Assembly (NCBI GenBank): GCA_910592205.1 | Contig: CAJVPJ010000253.1 | Location: 1-31,945 of the forward strand | Length of the DNA stretch: 31,945 nt | Source of the DNA: Paraglomus occultum | Lineage: Eukaryota; Glomeromycota; Glomeromycetes; Paraglomerales; Paraglomeraceae | Reading direction: 5' to 3' | Shown: positions 1-11,078 of the stretch, piece after piece | Layout of the letters: each line of letters begins with the position of its first letter | How positions within the stretch are numbered: the first letter of the stretch is position 1 | The notes under the pieces: model-generated | What the model saw: only the letters and a program-made list of their open reading frames with translations | The model's database searches: none | Told to the model about the DNA's origin: nothing | Made by a program: the position numbers and the translations under genes

Positions 1-1
1 T

Positions 2-371
2 GCGCCAGAGGAATACAAGAAACTTGCCGAGCGGTGTTGTGACGCTGATCCTGATAAGCGTCCAAAGGATGGATGGATACTTTACTGGGATATTTACAAT
101 ATGTTTGAAGATGCATACAAGTCTGGTGACAACGTGTGGAATGTTGTTTATCATAATGATGTAAAGCCATTATCACGTCTCGAGAAAGAGAGTAAATATT
201 CCAGCACACTCTTACCTACTGGAGCCTTGCCTAAACCGAGAAATAGTCATGATTTGGATTCAGCTGCAGGTATGTTACGCATTGGTATAATAATAAATAT
301 AAATAAAGTCAACTTACAATATTAATATCGTTTTATTGTCTAATAATTTAGTGACACAAACGCTCTTGTAA
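2..371 (+). CDS. Protein kinase, C-terminal part (partial, 5' end outside window)
   Basis: The frame opening at base 2 reads as the end of a eukaryotic protein kinase C-lobe: P-E-E-Y-K-K-L-A-E-R-C-C-D-A-D-P-D-K-R-P, which is the subdomain XI pattern (YxxLxxxCWxxDPxxRP) with Cys in place of the usual Trp. A Ser/Lys-rich tail follows. The exon probably ends at 269 (GCTGCAG|gtatgt). An 82-bp intron (270-351, ending ataatttag) joins a final short exon 352-371, which finishes in frame as V-T-Q-T-L-L-stop at 369-371. Without splicing the frame would run to 325. Kinases with this ending are very numerous in Glomeromycotina. The catalytic residues and the start lie outside the window, so substrate and activity cannot be judged. 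Confidence 0.72.
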
Positions 372-1104
372 TTTGCGGTTTATTACTGTTTTACTAGTTT
401 TACTCAAGGAGTTTGCTTTTCTTGCAATTATATTAAATGTGTCAACATGATTTGCCTGTTTATTGTTAGACTTTTTTTCCAGGGTAGACTATTAATATAT
501 AAGTAGGGGAATTTTTTTGGGGAGGGCGTCGCCCCTCATTTACTACAAAATTTAGAAATTAGTTAATATCTGGGGGGTTTTATGACAGCACATGTATAAC
601 TACACTCATTTATTAAAGTTATCCAAAATTTAGCATACACAACTGATGAACAGGCATCTAAATTGTAATAACATAGTATGTACAGGTAATAATAGAGATT
701 TCCCAAATTTTTACGCACTTTCAATTTAATGTAATCGCTGTGCTAATTATACGCACTTCCAATCCATTGTGAGCGCTGAGGGTATTAAATTATCTTGTCG
801 CAAACCGGATGACACATTTTTGTATTTCCAGTTAAGTTATTCCCAAAGAATAGGTTTCGTATATACAATACCAATGTATGAACGAAAAATATTTTGCCAC
901 TCCTTCCCAACATGAATCGAAATGTCAGTAATGTCTGTAAATAGAAATAGTAAGATGTAAATAATCTAAAAAAAAAAACAACGACTAGACGGAAACAGAA
1001 ATACTGTATTTCAAGTGAATACAATACTATGGTTCTTCATATGAAGGTAATTTTAATATATTAATATCCGATGCCAAATTGTTAAGCTTAGGCGTATCAT
1101 TGGA
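372..1104. other. Gene-poor spacer after the kinase
   Basis: No convincing gene in this stretch, apart from the possible downstream exon of the HMG-like relic listed separately. It holds a GC-rich imperfect palindrome near 523-540 (GAGGGCGTCGCCCCTC) in AT-rich surroundings and a 38-bp tandem duplication at about 712-787. Confidence 0.5.
712..787. repeat. Two-copy tandem repeat, 38-bp period
   Basis: TACGCACTTTCAATTTAATG at 712 recurs as TACGCACTTCCAATCCATTG at 750. Each copy is followed by a related GTAATCGCTG/TGAGCGCTGA segment. It is a diverged local duplication with no visible function. Confidence 0.5.
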
Positions 1105-1120
1105 TCATAATGTTCTTCTT

Positions 1121-1160
1121 GAGGAGGAGGAGGAGGAGGAGGTGGTGGTGGTGGTGGCGG
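1121..1160. repeat. GAG/GTG triplet microsatellite
   Basis: About seven GAG units run straight into about six GGT units. On the minus strand this would encode Thr and Ser runs. A second block of GGA repeats lies at 1265-1290 and would encode a Pro run. Confidence 0.85.
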
Positions 1161-1264
1161 TTTTTGTTGCTGGTTTGTTTTTTGAATTAACCCGCTCTTC
1201 ACCCGAGTTGTCTGCAGTAGAGGTAGACGTCGCAGCAGGCTTTGATTCTTTTTTCAGATGTTTC

Positions 1265-1290
1265 GGAGGAGGAGGAGGAGGAGGAGGAGA
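1265..1290. repeat. GGA triplet microsatellite
   Basis: Eight consecutive GGA units. It lies in the same minus-strand frame as the first triplet block and would encode consecutive prolines. Confidence 0.85.
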
Positions 1291-2176
1291 AGGAGGGGAA
1301 TGCAAGGGTGTTCGTGGAGATAAATTCAAAATTATGTAATTTGGTATATAACTTATCATTGTGGATAATACGATAAAACGGTACGATTCTTTGAAAGTGA
1401 AAAAACCTGCCTACTAAATAAACGAAAAAGTTTTTTATGATCTCATCATTGCTGGGTATTTATGATGCCCATAGATATTCGAGTGGGGAATACATAGCTT
1501 AAAGCAGATAAGATTAATTGCGTGTGTGTGCAAAAAGGGTAGCTGTGGAATCTTACACAAAATCAGATGGCGCGACTATATTTAGATGAAGTAATAAAGA
1601 AATGAGTAATAAAAAAAGGACGACAAAATTTTTGCATGCAAATAAAGAAATATTAAAATAAATATTATTTTATTTATGAACGTAATGATAATGAGAGTTT
1701 ATTTTTAATGAGAGTATTTTGACTTTTTTGACAGAAGACGTTGGTCAAAGTCACAGTATAAGTAAGTTTGATGTAGTCGATAGTAGGTGACAGCGTTACG
1801 GATTGTGAATGAGTATTAGTCACATGTTGAAATTTTTAAAAATAGTATAAAAAGCGCTAGTCTCTGGTGGGTGGGTCCGGTATAGTAATATAAGAACGGT
1901 CGTTAAAGATCTATATTAAAATTACGGAATTCGTGTATTAGAAGGTTAGTGTGGAAAACAGTTTAGGAAATAAAGTGCTGATTGAACGAATGGAGAATGA
2001 AGAAATTATAAAATAGGAAAGTATGTGCATGAGGATGCATCAGGAGACAGCGATGAAAATGTACTTACAGTTAACGACAATTCTGTAGATCGCTTAGCAT
2101 GCGTAAAGTAATTGTTTGCCCCGCTTAGAAATTAGCAGGTAAACTTTGGCAATGAATAACTTTGCATCCCCACAAA

Positions 2177-2290
2177 GTCGACCCGAAGTCTCAAACATCA
2201 AAAAATATGTCTTACGCTCAGTGGGGGCAAGTGTCAGGTCGACCCAAAGTTTCAAGCGTAAGAAATTTCCAAAAATATTGTCTTGCGTCC
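2177..2290. repeat. Diverged two-copy repeat, about 61-70 bp period
   Basis: GTCGACCCGAAGTCTCAA at 2177 recurs as GTCGACCCAAAGTTTCAA at 2238. Each copy is followed by an A-rich run and then TATGTCTTACGCTC or TATTGTCTTGCGTCC. The second copy carries a short insertion. Confidence 0.55.
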
Positions 2291-2928
2291 TAACACCTGC
2301 TGCCTTATCGAGAAATTTACCCTTGATATAAGAAGAAACATATTAACTACTCTCGTTATAAGAGATTTCTATATAGCACGACGAAAATTATATAGGCTAC
2401 AGTTTATTACCAAGTTTGAAATTATAATGCCTCCCATAAATAATGAAATAATTACGTATACGATGTGTAATATTGGGTTGCCCCCCGCTTTTTTAATTCA
2501 TTCTCGCTCGATCTTTTTTTATTTCCTGCAATTTATCCTCTTTGCTTAAAGTGTTTCGGCCAGAACTGTTTGTGTCATCGTTGAGTTTGTGAGCTGTGCA
2601 AATTCAAGATACTACTAAAGCTTACGTCATAAGTATTAAAAATTAAGGATTTAATCGCTAATTATGTTGTTGAAGATAATTGTTGTGTCTGAGTTGGGAC
2701 TTGTCTTAGTTCATAATTCAGAACTCCGGTGTAACCAAATGCTGATTCCAGAACTCAGTTGTCTCGATATTTTCCGTATTCAATTTTGTCAGTATCTGTG
2801 AGCTTATTCCGAGAAATCTGACTTAATTATAATGGCAAAGGAACTCGAGCAAAATATCTTTACCAAAAATTTGACATTATACATGTCATAGTTACGGTAA
2901 AAGCAAGCGTTTAAATTTAGATACGAGT

Positions 2929-3052
2929 GCGGTACATGTAGAACCGTCATTTTAAAATATCGCGGTACAATTACTTGTAGAACTATCGAAGATATCGTAA
3001 AAATTAGATGTAGATGCGGTACAATTATTTGTAGAACAATCGATATCGCAGT
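2929..3052. repeat. Three diverged copies of a GCGGTACAATTA...TGTAGAAC motif
   Basis: GCGGTACATGTAGAACCGTC begins at 2929. GCGGTACAATTACTTGTAGA begins at 2962 and GCGGTACAATTATTTGTAGA at 3016. The last two are followed by AAC(T/A)ATCGA and a GATATCG. Copies two and three are also preceded by related sequence. No gene is attached. Confidence 0.55.
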
Positions 3053-3629
3053 TACCGTCGTGTGAAAATACTTTCTATCGACCTAATAACAAACAGACAG
3101 AGCGAAAACTCCGGCTTGATTGATTTCAATCAAATCAAACATATCAAACTCAAGCATAGAACAAATTTATAATTAATAGTTAGAGCATAATAATGACGTA
3201 TTTTCATACGCGTAAATAACCACGTAAACAAGTTGATTGAAAGAAAAAGAACATAAAGTAATACTAAATTGCAAAGACGTGATTTCACGTAACTTGCAAG
3301 ACAGTATTCGACTGAAAGCTCCCATTGTCGCTCGATGAAGACTCTTTAAATATTGATCAAACATTAACCACACGTCTCGATGGAATTGATTAAAAAAGCT
3401 AATTAGTATACGAAATTCCAATCCCATACTCTATCTTTTGTCGCAGCATTTACGTGTCAAATTAAACGAATGCTTTTTCAATAGAAAATGAGAAGTTTCT
3501 ATCATAGTCGATAGTTTGTTTCACAAGTACAGACTAAAATCCATAACGTATTAATAGCATATAATTGGTTAAAATTGGTAGATCGAACTAAATATGGTAC
3601 GGACCATTCGAATTATTTAGGCATCTTTA

Positions 3630-3757
3630 AACCCCTTCAACTTTTTACACAGATATTATTTTTAAAATCTGACTGGTACTTTTGTTCTTCACAGTAAGCT
3701 CTACAAAGTTACCGGTTCAATTTTAAAAATAATGTCTGTGTAAAAAGTTATAGGGCT
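3630..3757. mobile_element. Fold-back (MITE-like) inverted repeat
   Basis: The left arm (3630-3668: AACCCCTTCAACTTTTTACA, then CAGATATTATTTTTAAAAT) is nearly the reverse complement of the right arm (3720-3757). The inner flanks also pair partly (CTGACTGGTACTTTTG against CAAAGTTACCGGTTCA), so almost all 128 bp can fold into one hairpin. There is no coding capacity and no clean target-site duplication. It is probably a non-autonomous element or a relic of one. Confidence 0.6.
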
Positions 3758-4554
3758 AAGAACAAGAATAAGATGTAATCATATTTACGATACGATACTA
3801 TTGGTCAATTAAAATTGAAACAAATCACGTGATTGTCGAGTATAGACGTCCTGCACCATAGCAACCTCAGACGACGTTATTTCAAAAATTACTGAATACG
3901 TTCGGAAACGATACCATGAAACGATAGTATGTTTCCTATTGATTTTACTTTGCGTTATCGTTCTTGCTTGTTTTTTTTTGTCTGGTGTACATTGTTTTTC
4001 TTACCGGATTACAGAATTATGCGAATATTGATGTATCTACTCGCAAATATTAAAATTTCAATTCTGATTGTAGATTTGCATGAGTGAATCGTTTTCTAGT
4101 TGGAAACCCGCTTACACTTTCAGCAAACTAATCTTGCTGTTAGCCTTTAACATTAATATGTTTACTATGTCAAATTTAATAGTTAAGCATGAAAGTCGAT
4201 ATAATAATAACAGGGACACTGTTATATTGTGGCAATCTGCTTTCAGATTCATAAAATGTTTGTATTATGGAGCAGTTATATGTTACTTGATAGTTATCAA
4301 GTATGTCAATGTAAATATATGTTTCCTAACTTTCTCAATAAATACAAATTAAATCCCTACAATGATACTCCTATCACCCATCCCCAAATATACAAATGAT
4401 TAAGAAGATTAAATATGCGCTTTTGTGGTCAAGAAAAAGAAGTGTACTGTACAGTCCTTTTTTCCTCTCCTTAATTGTTCCCATACCGAATCATACAAAT
4501 AGTTAATTACATAAATAATTATTACTCCCAGTGTAGACCATCATAACACCCAAA
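3758..4554. other. Spacer downstream of the histidine kinase gene
   Basis: It contains the 3' flank (and presumably UTR) of the minus-strand kinase gene ending at 4555. A 90-codon plus-strand open frame at 4080-4352 has no recognisable domain and an AT-driven Ile/Asn-rich composition, so I do not treat it as a gene. Confidence 0.5.
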
Positions 4555-7500
4555 CTAATTCTCACCCAACCACTTAATCAGTTTCTCATTCAAATTCTGT
4601 GGCAAAAGTGGCTTGCTTAGATAATCATTCATGCCTGCTTCCAAGCACTGTTCGCGAGTCTCTTCTAGCGCAGATGCAGTCAATGCAATAATTGGGAGGT
4701 CTTGAAACTCCGAGCCCAAGGACCTGATTGCTCTCGTTGTCTCGAAACCCGACATACCGGGCTAGAATTTAAAAAACAAGTGAATAAATAAATAATAATC
4801 AACGATTATATTATAGGCAGATCTTAAAATTTTACACGTACCATTGCACAGTCCATTAAAATCAATGAAATTTTCACTTCAGAACGAGGAGATGCACTCG
4901 TCATGTATTGCGCTCGTACTATTTCAATAGCTTCCTCTCCGTCTACCGCCCCCAAATAACGATACCCTAATTTGTCTAGCAGAGATTTGACAATCTATTG
5001 AATAAAATGTTATAAATCAGGTCGAACTTTCGCATCTTGTTTGGAAAATGTCAGAGTATTCGGGCAGCAACATACTTTTTGAGTGATGTGATTATCATCC
5101 TAAATGTTTACAAACAAACAACAGTTGGGGTTATTAAGGGAATGAATATTCAAAACTCCATAATGTCGAAATATAAACAAATTTATTACCACGCAGAGAA
5201 CGCATTTGGACGCTTTTGCAATTTTACTCGTTCCCCTTTCCTCATTGTCAGAAGCAGATCGCTTCCTTGGGACAAGTCCGGCGCTAACCCCTTCAGACTT
5301 GGAGTCGCTCACGGACTGCCTAACACCTCTAATTATGGCTAGTCCCTCTGTATCCTTCGTCGGCCGATTGTGGTTATAAAACTTACTATAAATCCACAAA
5401 CTATTATTTTCAATTTCCGTATCACTCGTCTCCTCGAGTTTGGTCATAAACTTGTCAAAATTAGAAATACAGTCTATTACACGCTTCTGTAATATTGGCT
5501 TGCAAATGGCAACAACGTTTTCTCCGATTCTCTCGATCACGCTCTTTGCAAGAGCGCATCCATCAATCGACGAAAATACCATTAGCACAATTGATAAATG
5601 TTCGCCGCAAATATTCCTCAGTTCTTTAGCAGCAACCTCAACGGTCGCAGCATTATCATTTTTTAGACTGAAAAACACCAATTCACATGCAGGCTCGTTG
5701 CACCTTTTAAGTTCTCTGGCCGATTCAATTGCACTTTTACAGTCCGCATACGTATGTACTTTGTTAACACTTCCCCGTATCAACGCCGCATAAGATGTTC
5801 TTGCAATCTCCAAGGGATCGATAATGAACACACGCATAGACTTTGCTAATAAAAAGTCTTTAAATCCTGAACCACCTTGAGGAAACAATGTCGTGGGTAT
5901 CGACGACGTGGTCGAATTATCAATATTCCAAGTAAACCAGAATGTGCTTCCTTTGCCAAATTCGCTATCAACACCGTATTTACCACCGTTTAAATCAATC
6001 AGGCTTCTGCATATAGAAAGACCCAGGCCAGAGCCATCTCGACCACGAGTCATTGAAGCATCTCCTTGCGAAAAGCTCTCCCAAATATGTGGGATAGATG
6101 CCGGATCAATGCTAAAGTAGGTTTGAATGAAATATGAGCCATACAAAGGAAGCGGAAGCGGAAAAAAGAGAGAGAAAAAAAGCATGAAACAAACCCAACG
6201 CCAGTGTCCGATACTTCTACATATAAATAGCTATTATTACTTGCTTCAGCAGCAGCAGCACCGTCGTCTTTTTTGATTGACAGCTTCATTACGATTTCAC
6301 CACAATCCGTGAATTTGATTCTGGATGAAATGCCATGTCAGCGACTTGGGTTTTTTATACACAAACAAAATAATCGGCAAACTACTTACGCGTTAGATAA
6401 AAAGTTCATCATAACTTGCTGTAGTCTCTCCGGATCCGTATTTACATATCTTGGAAACGTCTCTGGATCATACGAAACAATAAATTCTATATCCTTTGCG
6501 CCAGCACGCTCGCCAAACATTATCACGGTCTTTTCTATGAGATCCAATAGATCAAAGCTGCGGCTTAACAACGCAAGCTTTTGCTGTTCTAATCTGGCTG
6601 CATCCAAAATGTCATTCACTACGGATAAGACAACGTCAGATGCACGCGACATTACTTCGACCATGTCTCGTTGTTCAAACGTAAGTTCGGTTCCTTCGAA
6701 TGCGGAAAGAGCCCCGACGATTGCACCCACTGAAGTGCGAAGTTCTGTGGTTTTAAATGCAGATTAATCAATTGTGTCTCTATCAAATTCCCACTAAAAC
6801 AAATATGATGTAGGGTCGATCATACCATGAGATGTATTGGCTAATATTTGATTCTTTGCTTTGTTGGCCTCCTTAGCAGCCTCCATTTGCGCCTCCCGCT
6901 TCAATTTCTCTTCGATGAGGATGGTGTGACAGATTGCTAAACCTATCTGATTTGAGACCTGTTGAAAAAATGTCTTTTCTTCCGCCGTCCATTTGCAATG
7001 TGGCTTTCGGTAGGCAAGTATCCATCCCCACAGCGAAGATTTCAAATAAATAGCTAAACTAATATAGGACACACGTCGATGCAATATCTGCGATTCAAAG
7101 TCTGTACAGACTTTAACATTCAAGCCACTGGAATCACTTAATTCGTCGGACAGCGAATCCGAGGCCAAAGACGCATTGCCGGAAGTTGTTGACAGAGGGT
7201 CGATAGCTGATTCCGTCATTGGTTGTATTTTATAATCAACCGCGGTCTCGTTATTGTCAAAACGATTAATCACACGCCCAACAAGCTCCTCTGGCGGATG
7301 CATTGAGGCTGCCATCACTTTGCAGTTTGTTCCCTCTTTTGTAACATTGTTTTGGATTATTAACAAACAATCACATGACAGTATCTTCTTTACTTCTAGA
7401 ACGGCAGTATCAAGCGTTTCTTGTATTCCAAAGCCCGAACGTATTTTGTTGCTTATTGTAAATAACAGTTTGTTAGTCTCAAATTGACGCCGCTGTTCAG

Positions 7501-10500
7501 CAATCAGTTGGCGACGAACGTCTGAGAGTTTGATGTTCACATGAATACGAGCCATAAGTTCATGAGCATCAAACGGTTTGACTATGTAATCATCTGCACC
7601 CTTTTCCAATCCTACATATATTCATTCAAGTTAACGTTGTAGTCAACAAAGAATGTGTTTAACAAGCACCAACTCTTGTTGACACTTACCTTCAACACTA
7701 GCTTCTCCCGCTAAAGCTGATATTAATATCACCGGAATAGTTTGTGTGGTTGGATCGCTACGTAGTGCGGTGAGCAACTCGTAGCCATTCATGCCGGGCA
7801 TCATAACGTCTAAGTGAGTAAATATAAAGCTCTCAATACAAGAACGTTCCCCGTTTCTGTTATTACACTCGTACAATTCATCAAGGTCTTACCGCTAAGG
7901 ACTAAATCAGGTGATCGCGGTGAACGTTTTATGATTTCAAGGGCATCATGGCCGTTAGCAGCACATATGCAGTTGAATTGTTTCTTAATCAAAGTGATCA
8001 AGTAGTTTCTAATAATCAAATACCGTCTACATTAGATAAGATATAACCCCACTATTATGAAACGATAATAAAAGTACTGAACAAACCTCATATCCGCATT
8101 ATCGTCGACAAGCAGAACATATTTTCGCGTATTGTCAAAGCCAATGCAATCCGTGTCCACATTTGATGATGATCGCACACGTTTCAAATTATTGTCATCG
8201 ACTGATATTGGATCTTTTTCACATGACCCTGGACTCGACCCGGACAGCTCTGCGTACAAATCTTGGGCAAAGCTAGAATCTTGTTGATCACTTTCGAAGC
8301 GAACTTGCTTCCGAGGCAGATGATCAAATCCAGCGGGAATCCATACGCGAAAAGTGGTGCCTACATTCACTTGAGACTCGACCGAAATCTCACCGTCGTG
8401 TCGAGCGACAAGCTCCTTGACGAGGGCAAGACCGATCCCAATGCCTTCACTACTGCGTGAGTGTCGTGATTCGACACGGTAGAAACGTTGGAAAATTTTG
8501 GAAAGCTGTTCTTTGTGTATGCCAACGCCTGTGGACAACAATCGTCAGTTGTTTAGGTGCACGTCGCGAGTCTATATAACAAACTTGCATCGACACCCCG
8601 TACCTGTATCAGATACTTCGAGTACCACACCGTCTCTCTCCCTCCTTTTTTCAGCAAATAGTCGCACAGTCACCCCACCAGTCCTTGTATGGTTAAACGC
8701 GTTTGAACCTATAAGGATACGAACAGATTAGTCCCAAAGATATAAAATTAATAATCCCACTGCATGATATAATAAATGTTTATATTTACATAGGTTAAAG
8801 AATATCTTTTCGTACATATCCCGATCTAAAAAAATTTTCTGTTTCATCTGACGGACAAGTTCCCCATCGCTGGGGATACCGAGTTTGTAATCAAGCCCGA
8901 GAAATTTAGTCATGCTTTCGTAATTGGCGGCCAACTCCATTGTCAGCCTTGCAATATCTGACTCACAAAACCATGCGTGATGTCGACCCGCTTCTGTGTG
9001 AGCGAACTATAAATGGCGTTATTGTCAATATTTATCAAACAGTACGATGTTTATACGTCATTTAGCAAATAGGTTATACCTGTAACAAAGTGTTTACTAA
9101 ATTGAGAAGTCTTCGGTTATTATTTTGAACTACTTTGAGATAACCCAGCGTTTGAGAGTCCTTTGGGCATAATTCTATTGCCTCTCCCAAAGGCAAGAGC
9201 ATAAGACTCAAAGGGCCTAATTCGACAATCGGACAAGGTTAAGTGGACTCGATAGCAAATCTGGTAAAGCATAGCGACACACGGAAATAGACATACTTCG
9301 TAACTCGTGACTGATATCTTGAAAGAATAAAATTTTTTGCCTATCCAAGTCAGCCAAGTTATGTGCTTGCTTTCGTTCCGCTTCTCGTACCCGACTCCGC
9401 GTCAAGCAAGAGCTCACTCTGTCAATGGCAAGCTACAAAGGTAAAGCAAAAGTTCGATATTAGGTTTCTAGATAACGTCTACAAACTCTCAAACAATTGA
9501 AAATCGTACCTGAAAAAACTCCTCGTATTCTTTATCGAGCATTCGACGTTTATTAACGCCACATATCATCACAGCAGTCGACACACTTTTCCCATCGACT
9601 ATTGACGTTATCGGACATAATAAAGCCGTCGAGTTATCACGTAGTTTGGTAACTACGTTCTGGTTAGTAGCTATTGCATGTTTTATCGGCCAGTGTTCAG
9701 ATACAGTGTGCGCTGTCGTATTGTCTATATCTTCTGTTAAATCTATCAAATCAGGCGTATTAAACAAATAATTCGGCAAATCTCGGCTCGATTGTCCAGG
9801 AAAATACATATATTCTTCCGTCCCGTCCATGCCTTTGACAGGTACTAGATCACGATCGAACGTTGTGGCTTCTAGTCGCAAACTTTTTGGTTTGTACTCA
9901 GAATCTGTTATTTGTTTCTCAATGAGGTAAATTATGACGAATGGTATATCCGCATTATCTTGGAGAACTGTGGTGATTAATCGGCAAGCATGTTCTACAG
10001 ATCTCGCCCCTACGTGAATATAACGGAGATTATGAGCGATTTTACTGCACCATATGTCTTTTATACGGTGGGATGTTCACATACCTTGTATTCCGTATGT
10101 GAGATCATTTATCGTTTTCAGTCTTCTGGTCAAAAGCACTTTTCTTGTCGTCTCTTCCAGAATACAGATTACTCCTCCTATACTCCCTGTGTCAGTAAAT
10201 ATTGGACTGAATGAGAGTGTAAAGTACACTTCTTCCATATACCCAAAACGCATGACGTGTAAAGGATAATCGTTTTTGAATTGGGCCTTTCCAGCAAAAG
10301 CTCTATAACACAGAAATAGATAACATTAGCAATTCAACGTCTTTCACTACCGTTAATGCGAATGGAGACATACGTTTGAAACAGTTCTTCGATAGAGTTG
10401 TCCGCCTCGGTGAGCGTTTCAAACGCAGACCTTCCCAAACCTATTGACATAAATACGATTAGGATACGCACAAGACTTCTACTAGCATCACGTGTCATCA

Positions 10501-11043
10501 TAATTTAATGATGGAACTTGTATACTCACGCGAAGGATATGTTGACTGAAAGGTATCCCTCCACTCTAATAAAGTGGAAAAGGAATGAATGATTCGAGCA
10601 CTTTATGTGAATGCATGGTAATGGCCCCACGATATATGTACTTACTCTGATTGTGTATAACCGTCCTCTCGGGACCAATATACAATTGTGTGGGAAGTAC
10701 AGAATGAAGACATAAATCCTGAACGTTAATTTAAGAGTGTGAATTAGTCCAATTGATTACTCTTGCGAGAAACTTTTTAGCCAGAAATACTTTTGTATTA
10801 ATTGATCACAATTTTTATACGTGCTATGTATATCGACTGTTTTTTCGACAATGTGATTTTCTATGCTTCAGCTCTACCGTTACTTACCACAACAGACTTT
10901 AGCCATAAAGGCCAGCTGTTCGCAGGCCCCAGAGAAGTGGACGCCCAATCGACGGAAGATATTAATTCCGTCACCGTTACTCCATCGTCAAAATCGCTCG
11001 AAGCTGTTGGTTCTGAATCTGGAGTGGTTATAAAGTTCAGCAT
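4555..11043 (-). CDS. Dual (tandem) hybrid histidine kinase, 20 exons, 1631 residues
   Basis: Two complete sensor-kinase modules lie in one protein, presumably feeding a fungal phosphorelay. Exons: 11043-10888, 10718-10646, 10565-10530, 10440-10374, 10302-10085, 10009-9510, 9432-9297, 9216-9080, 9006-8790, 8708-8604, 8528-8087, 8008-7893, 7809-7690, 7611-6826, 6744-6390, 6320-6195, 6111-5190, 5099-5076, 4994-4842, 4761-4555. All 19 introns are GT-AG (69-90 bp, except the first at 169), all phases agree, and the exons sum to 4896 nt. Domains by residue: PAS about 50-175; GAF-like 185-350; HisKA with SHELRS, His392; ATPase with N512/N516, D547TGVG and GIGIGLAL; receiver D690-D691, Asp735, Lys786; GAF about 820-1010; HisKA with SHELRT, His1036; ATPase with N1150/N1154, D1193TGVG, GSGLGLS; degenerate receiver 1288-1420; receiver D1505-D1506, Asp1560, Lys1613. 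No membrane segment is visible, so it is probably cytosolic. Dual hybrid kinases are best known from basidiomycetes. The ligand is unknown. Confidence 0.93.
5076..5099 (-). other. 24-nt micro-exon of the histidine kinase gene
   Basis: This exon encodes exactly eight residues, D-D-N-H-I-T-Q-K, which include the acidic pair of the C-terminal receiver. It is bounded by an 81-bp intron (4995-5075) and a 90-bp intron (5100-5189), both phase 0. Skipping it would keep the frame but remove the Mg-binding acidic residues. Confidence 0.88.
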
Positions 11044-11056
11044 CTAAGTTTCACCT

Positions 11057-11070
11057 CTTACGGTCGTAAG
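11057..11070. promoter_or_regulatory. Palindrome CTTACG-GT-CGTAAG just upstream of the histidine kinase start
   Basis: Perfect 6-bp arms around a 2-bp spacer, 14 bp upstream of the ATG. On the minus strand the same bases lie in a possible upstream reading frame (11078-11058: M-Y-V-L-R-P-stop). It could be a bZIP-like half-site pair or part of the 5' leader. A role is inference only. Confidence 0.35.
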
Positions 11071-11078
11071 ACATACAT

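Larger units (their letters stand above)
785..1359 (-). pseudogene. Possible relic of an HMG-box-like gene (low confidence)
   Basis: On the minus strand an ATG at 1359 opens 84 codons with a Pro run, a charged Lys/Glu stretch and Thr and Ser runs, typical of a disordered tail. It stops at 1105. Further downstream on the same strand, after an acceptor-like tttacag, a short frame (about 925-830) reads I-T-D-I-S-I-H-V-G-K-E-W-Q-N. That resembles the third-helix part of a fungal MATA-type HMG box (xxISxxxGxxWxN). The two pieces cannot be joined cleanly and the second soon hits a stop, so if this was a gene it is broken. The opposite strand also has an open frame across the low-complexity part (Glu and Gly runs), which is most likely only the shadow of the triplet repeats. 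Confidence 0.22.
1360..3629. other. Gene-poor spacer
   Basis: I see no supportable gene. Near 1846-2110 there is a promoter-like layout: a TATAAAAAG at about 1848, an ATG at 1990, then a short acidic reading that needs a frame change after eight codons (E-D-A-S-G-D-S-D-E-N-V). It resembles a decayed leader of some gene or transposon but is too short to identify. Two sets of short direct repeats (2177-2290 and 2929-3052) are listed separately. Confidence 0.5.

Noticed and set aside
1079-1339. Plus-strand frame with Glu, Val and Gly runs
   Set aside because: It exists only because triplet repeats keep the frame open. The opposite strand has a more natural composition.
4080-4352. 90-codon plus-strand frame
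   Set aside because: AT-driven Ile/Asn/Leu composition, no domain, no splice or promoter context.
5037-5793. Open frames of about 100-117 codons on the plus strand opposite the histidine kinase
   Set aside because: They are mirror images of well-supported kinase exons on the minus strand and show no domain of their own. The same applies to the plus-strand frames at 5893-8731 and 9990-11047.
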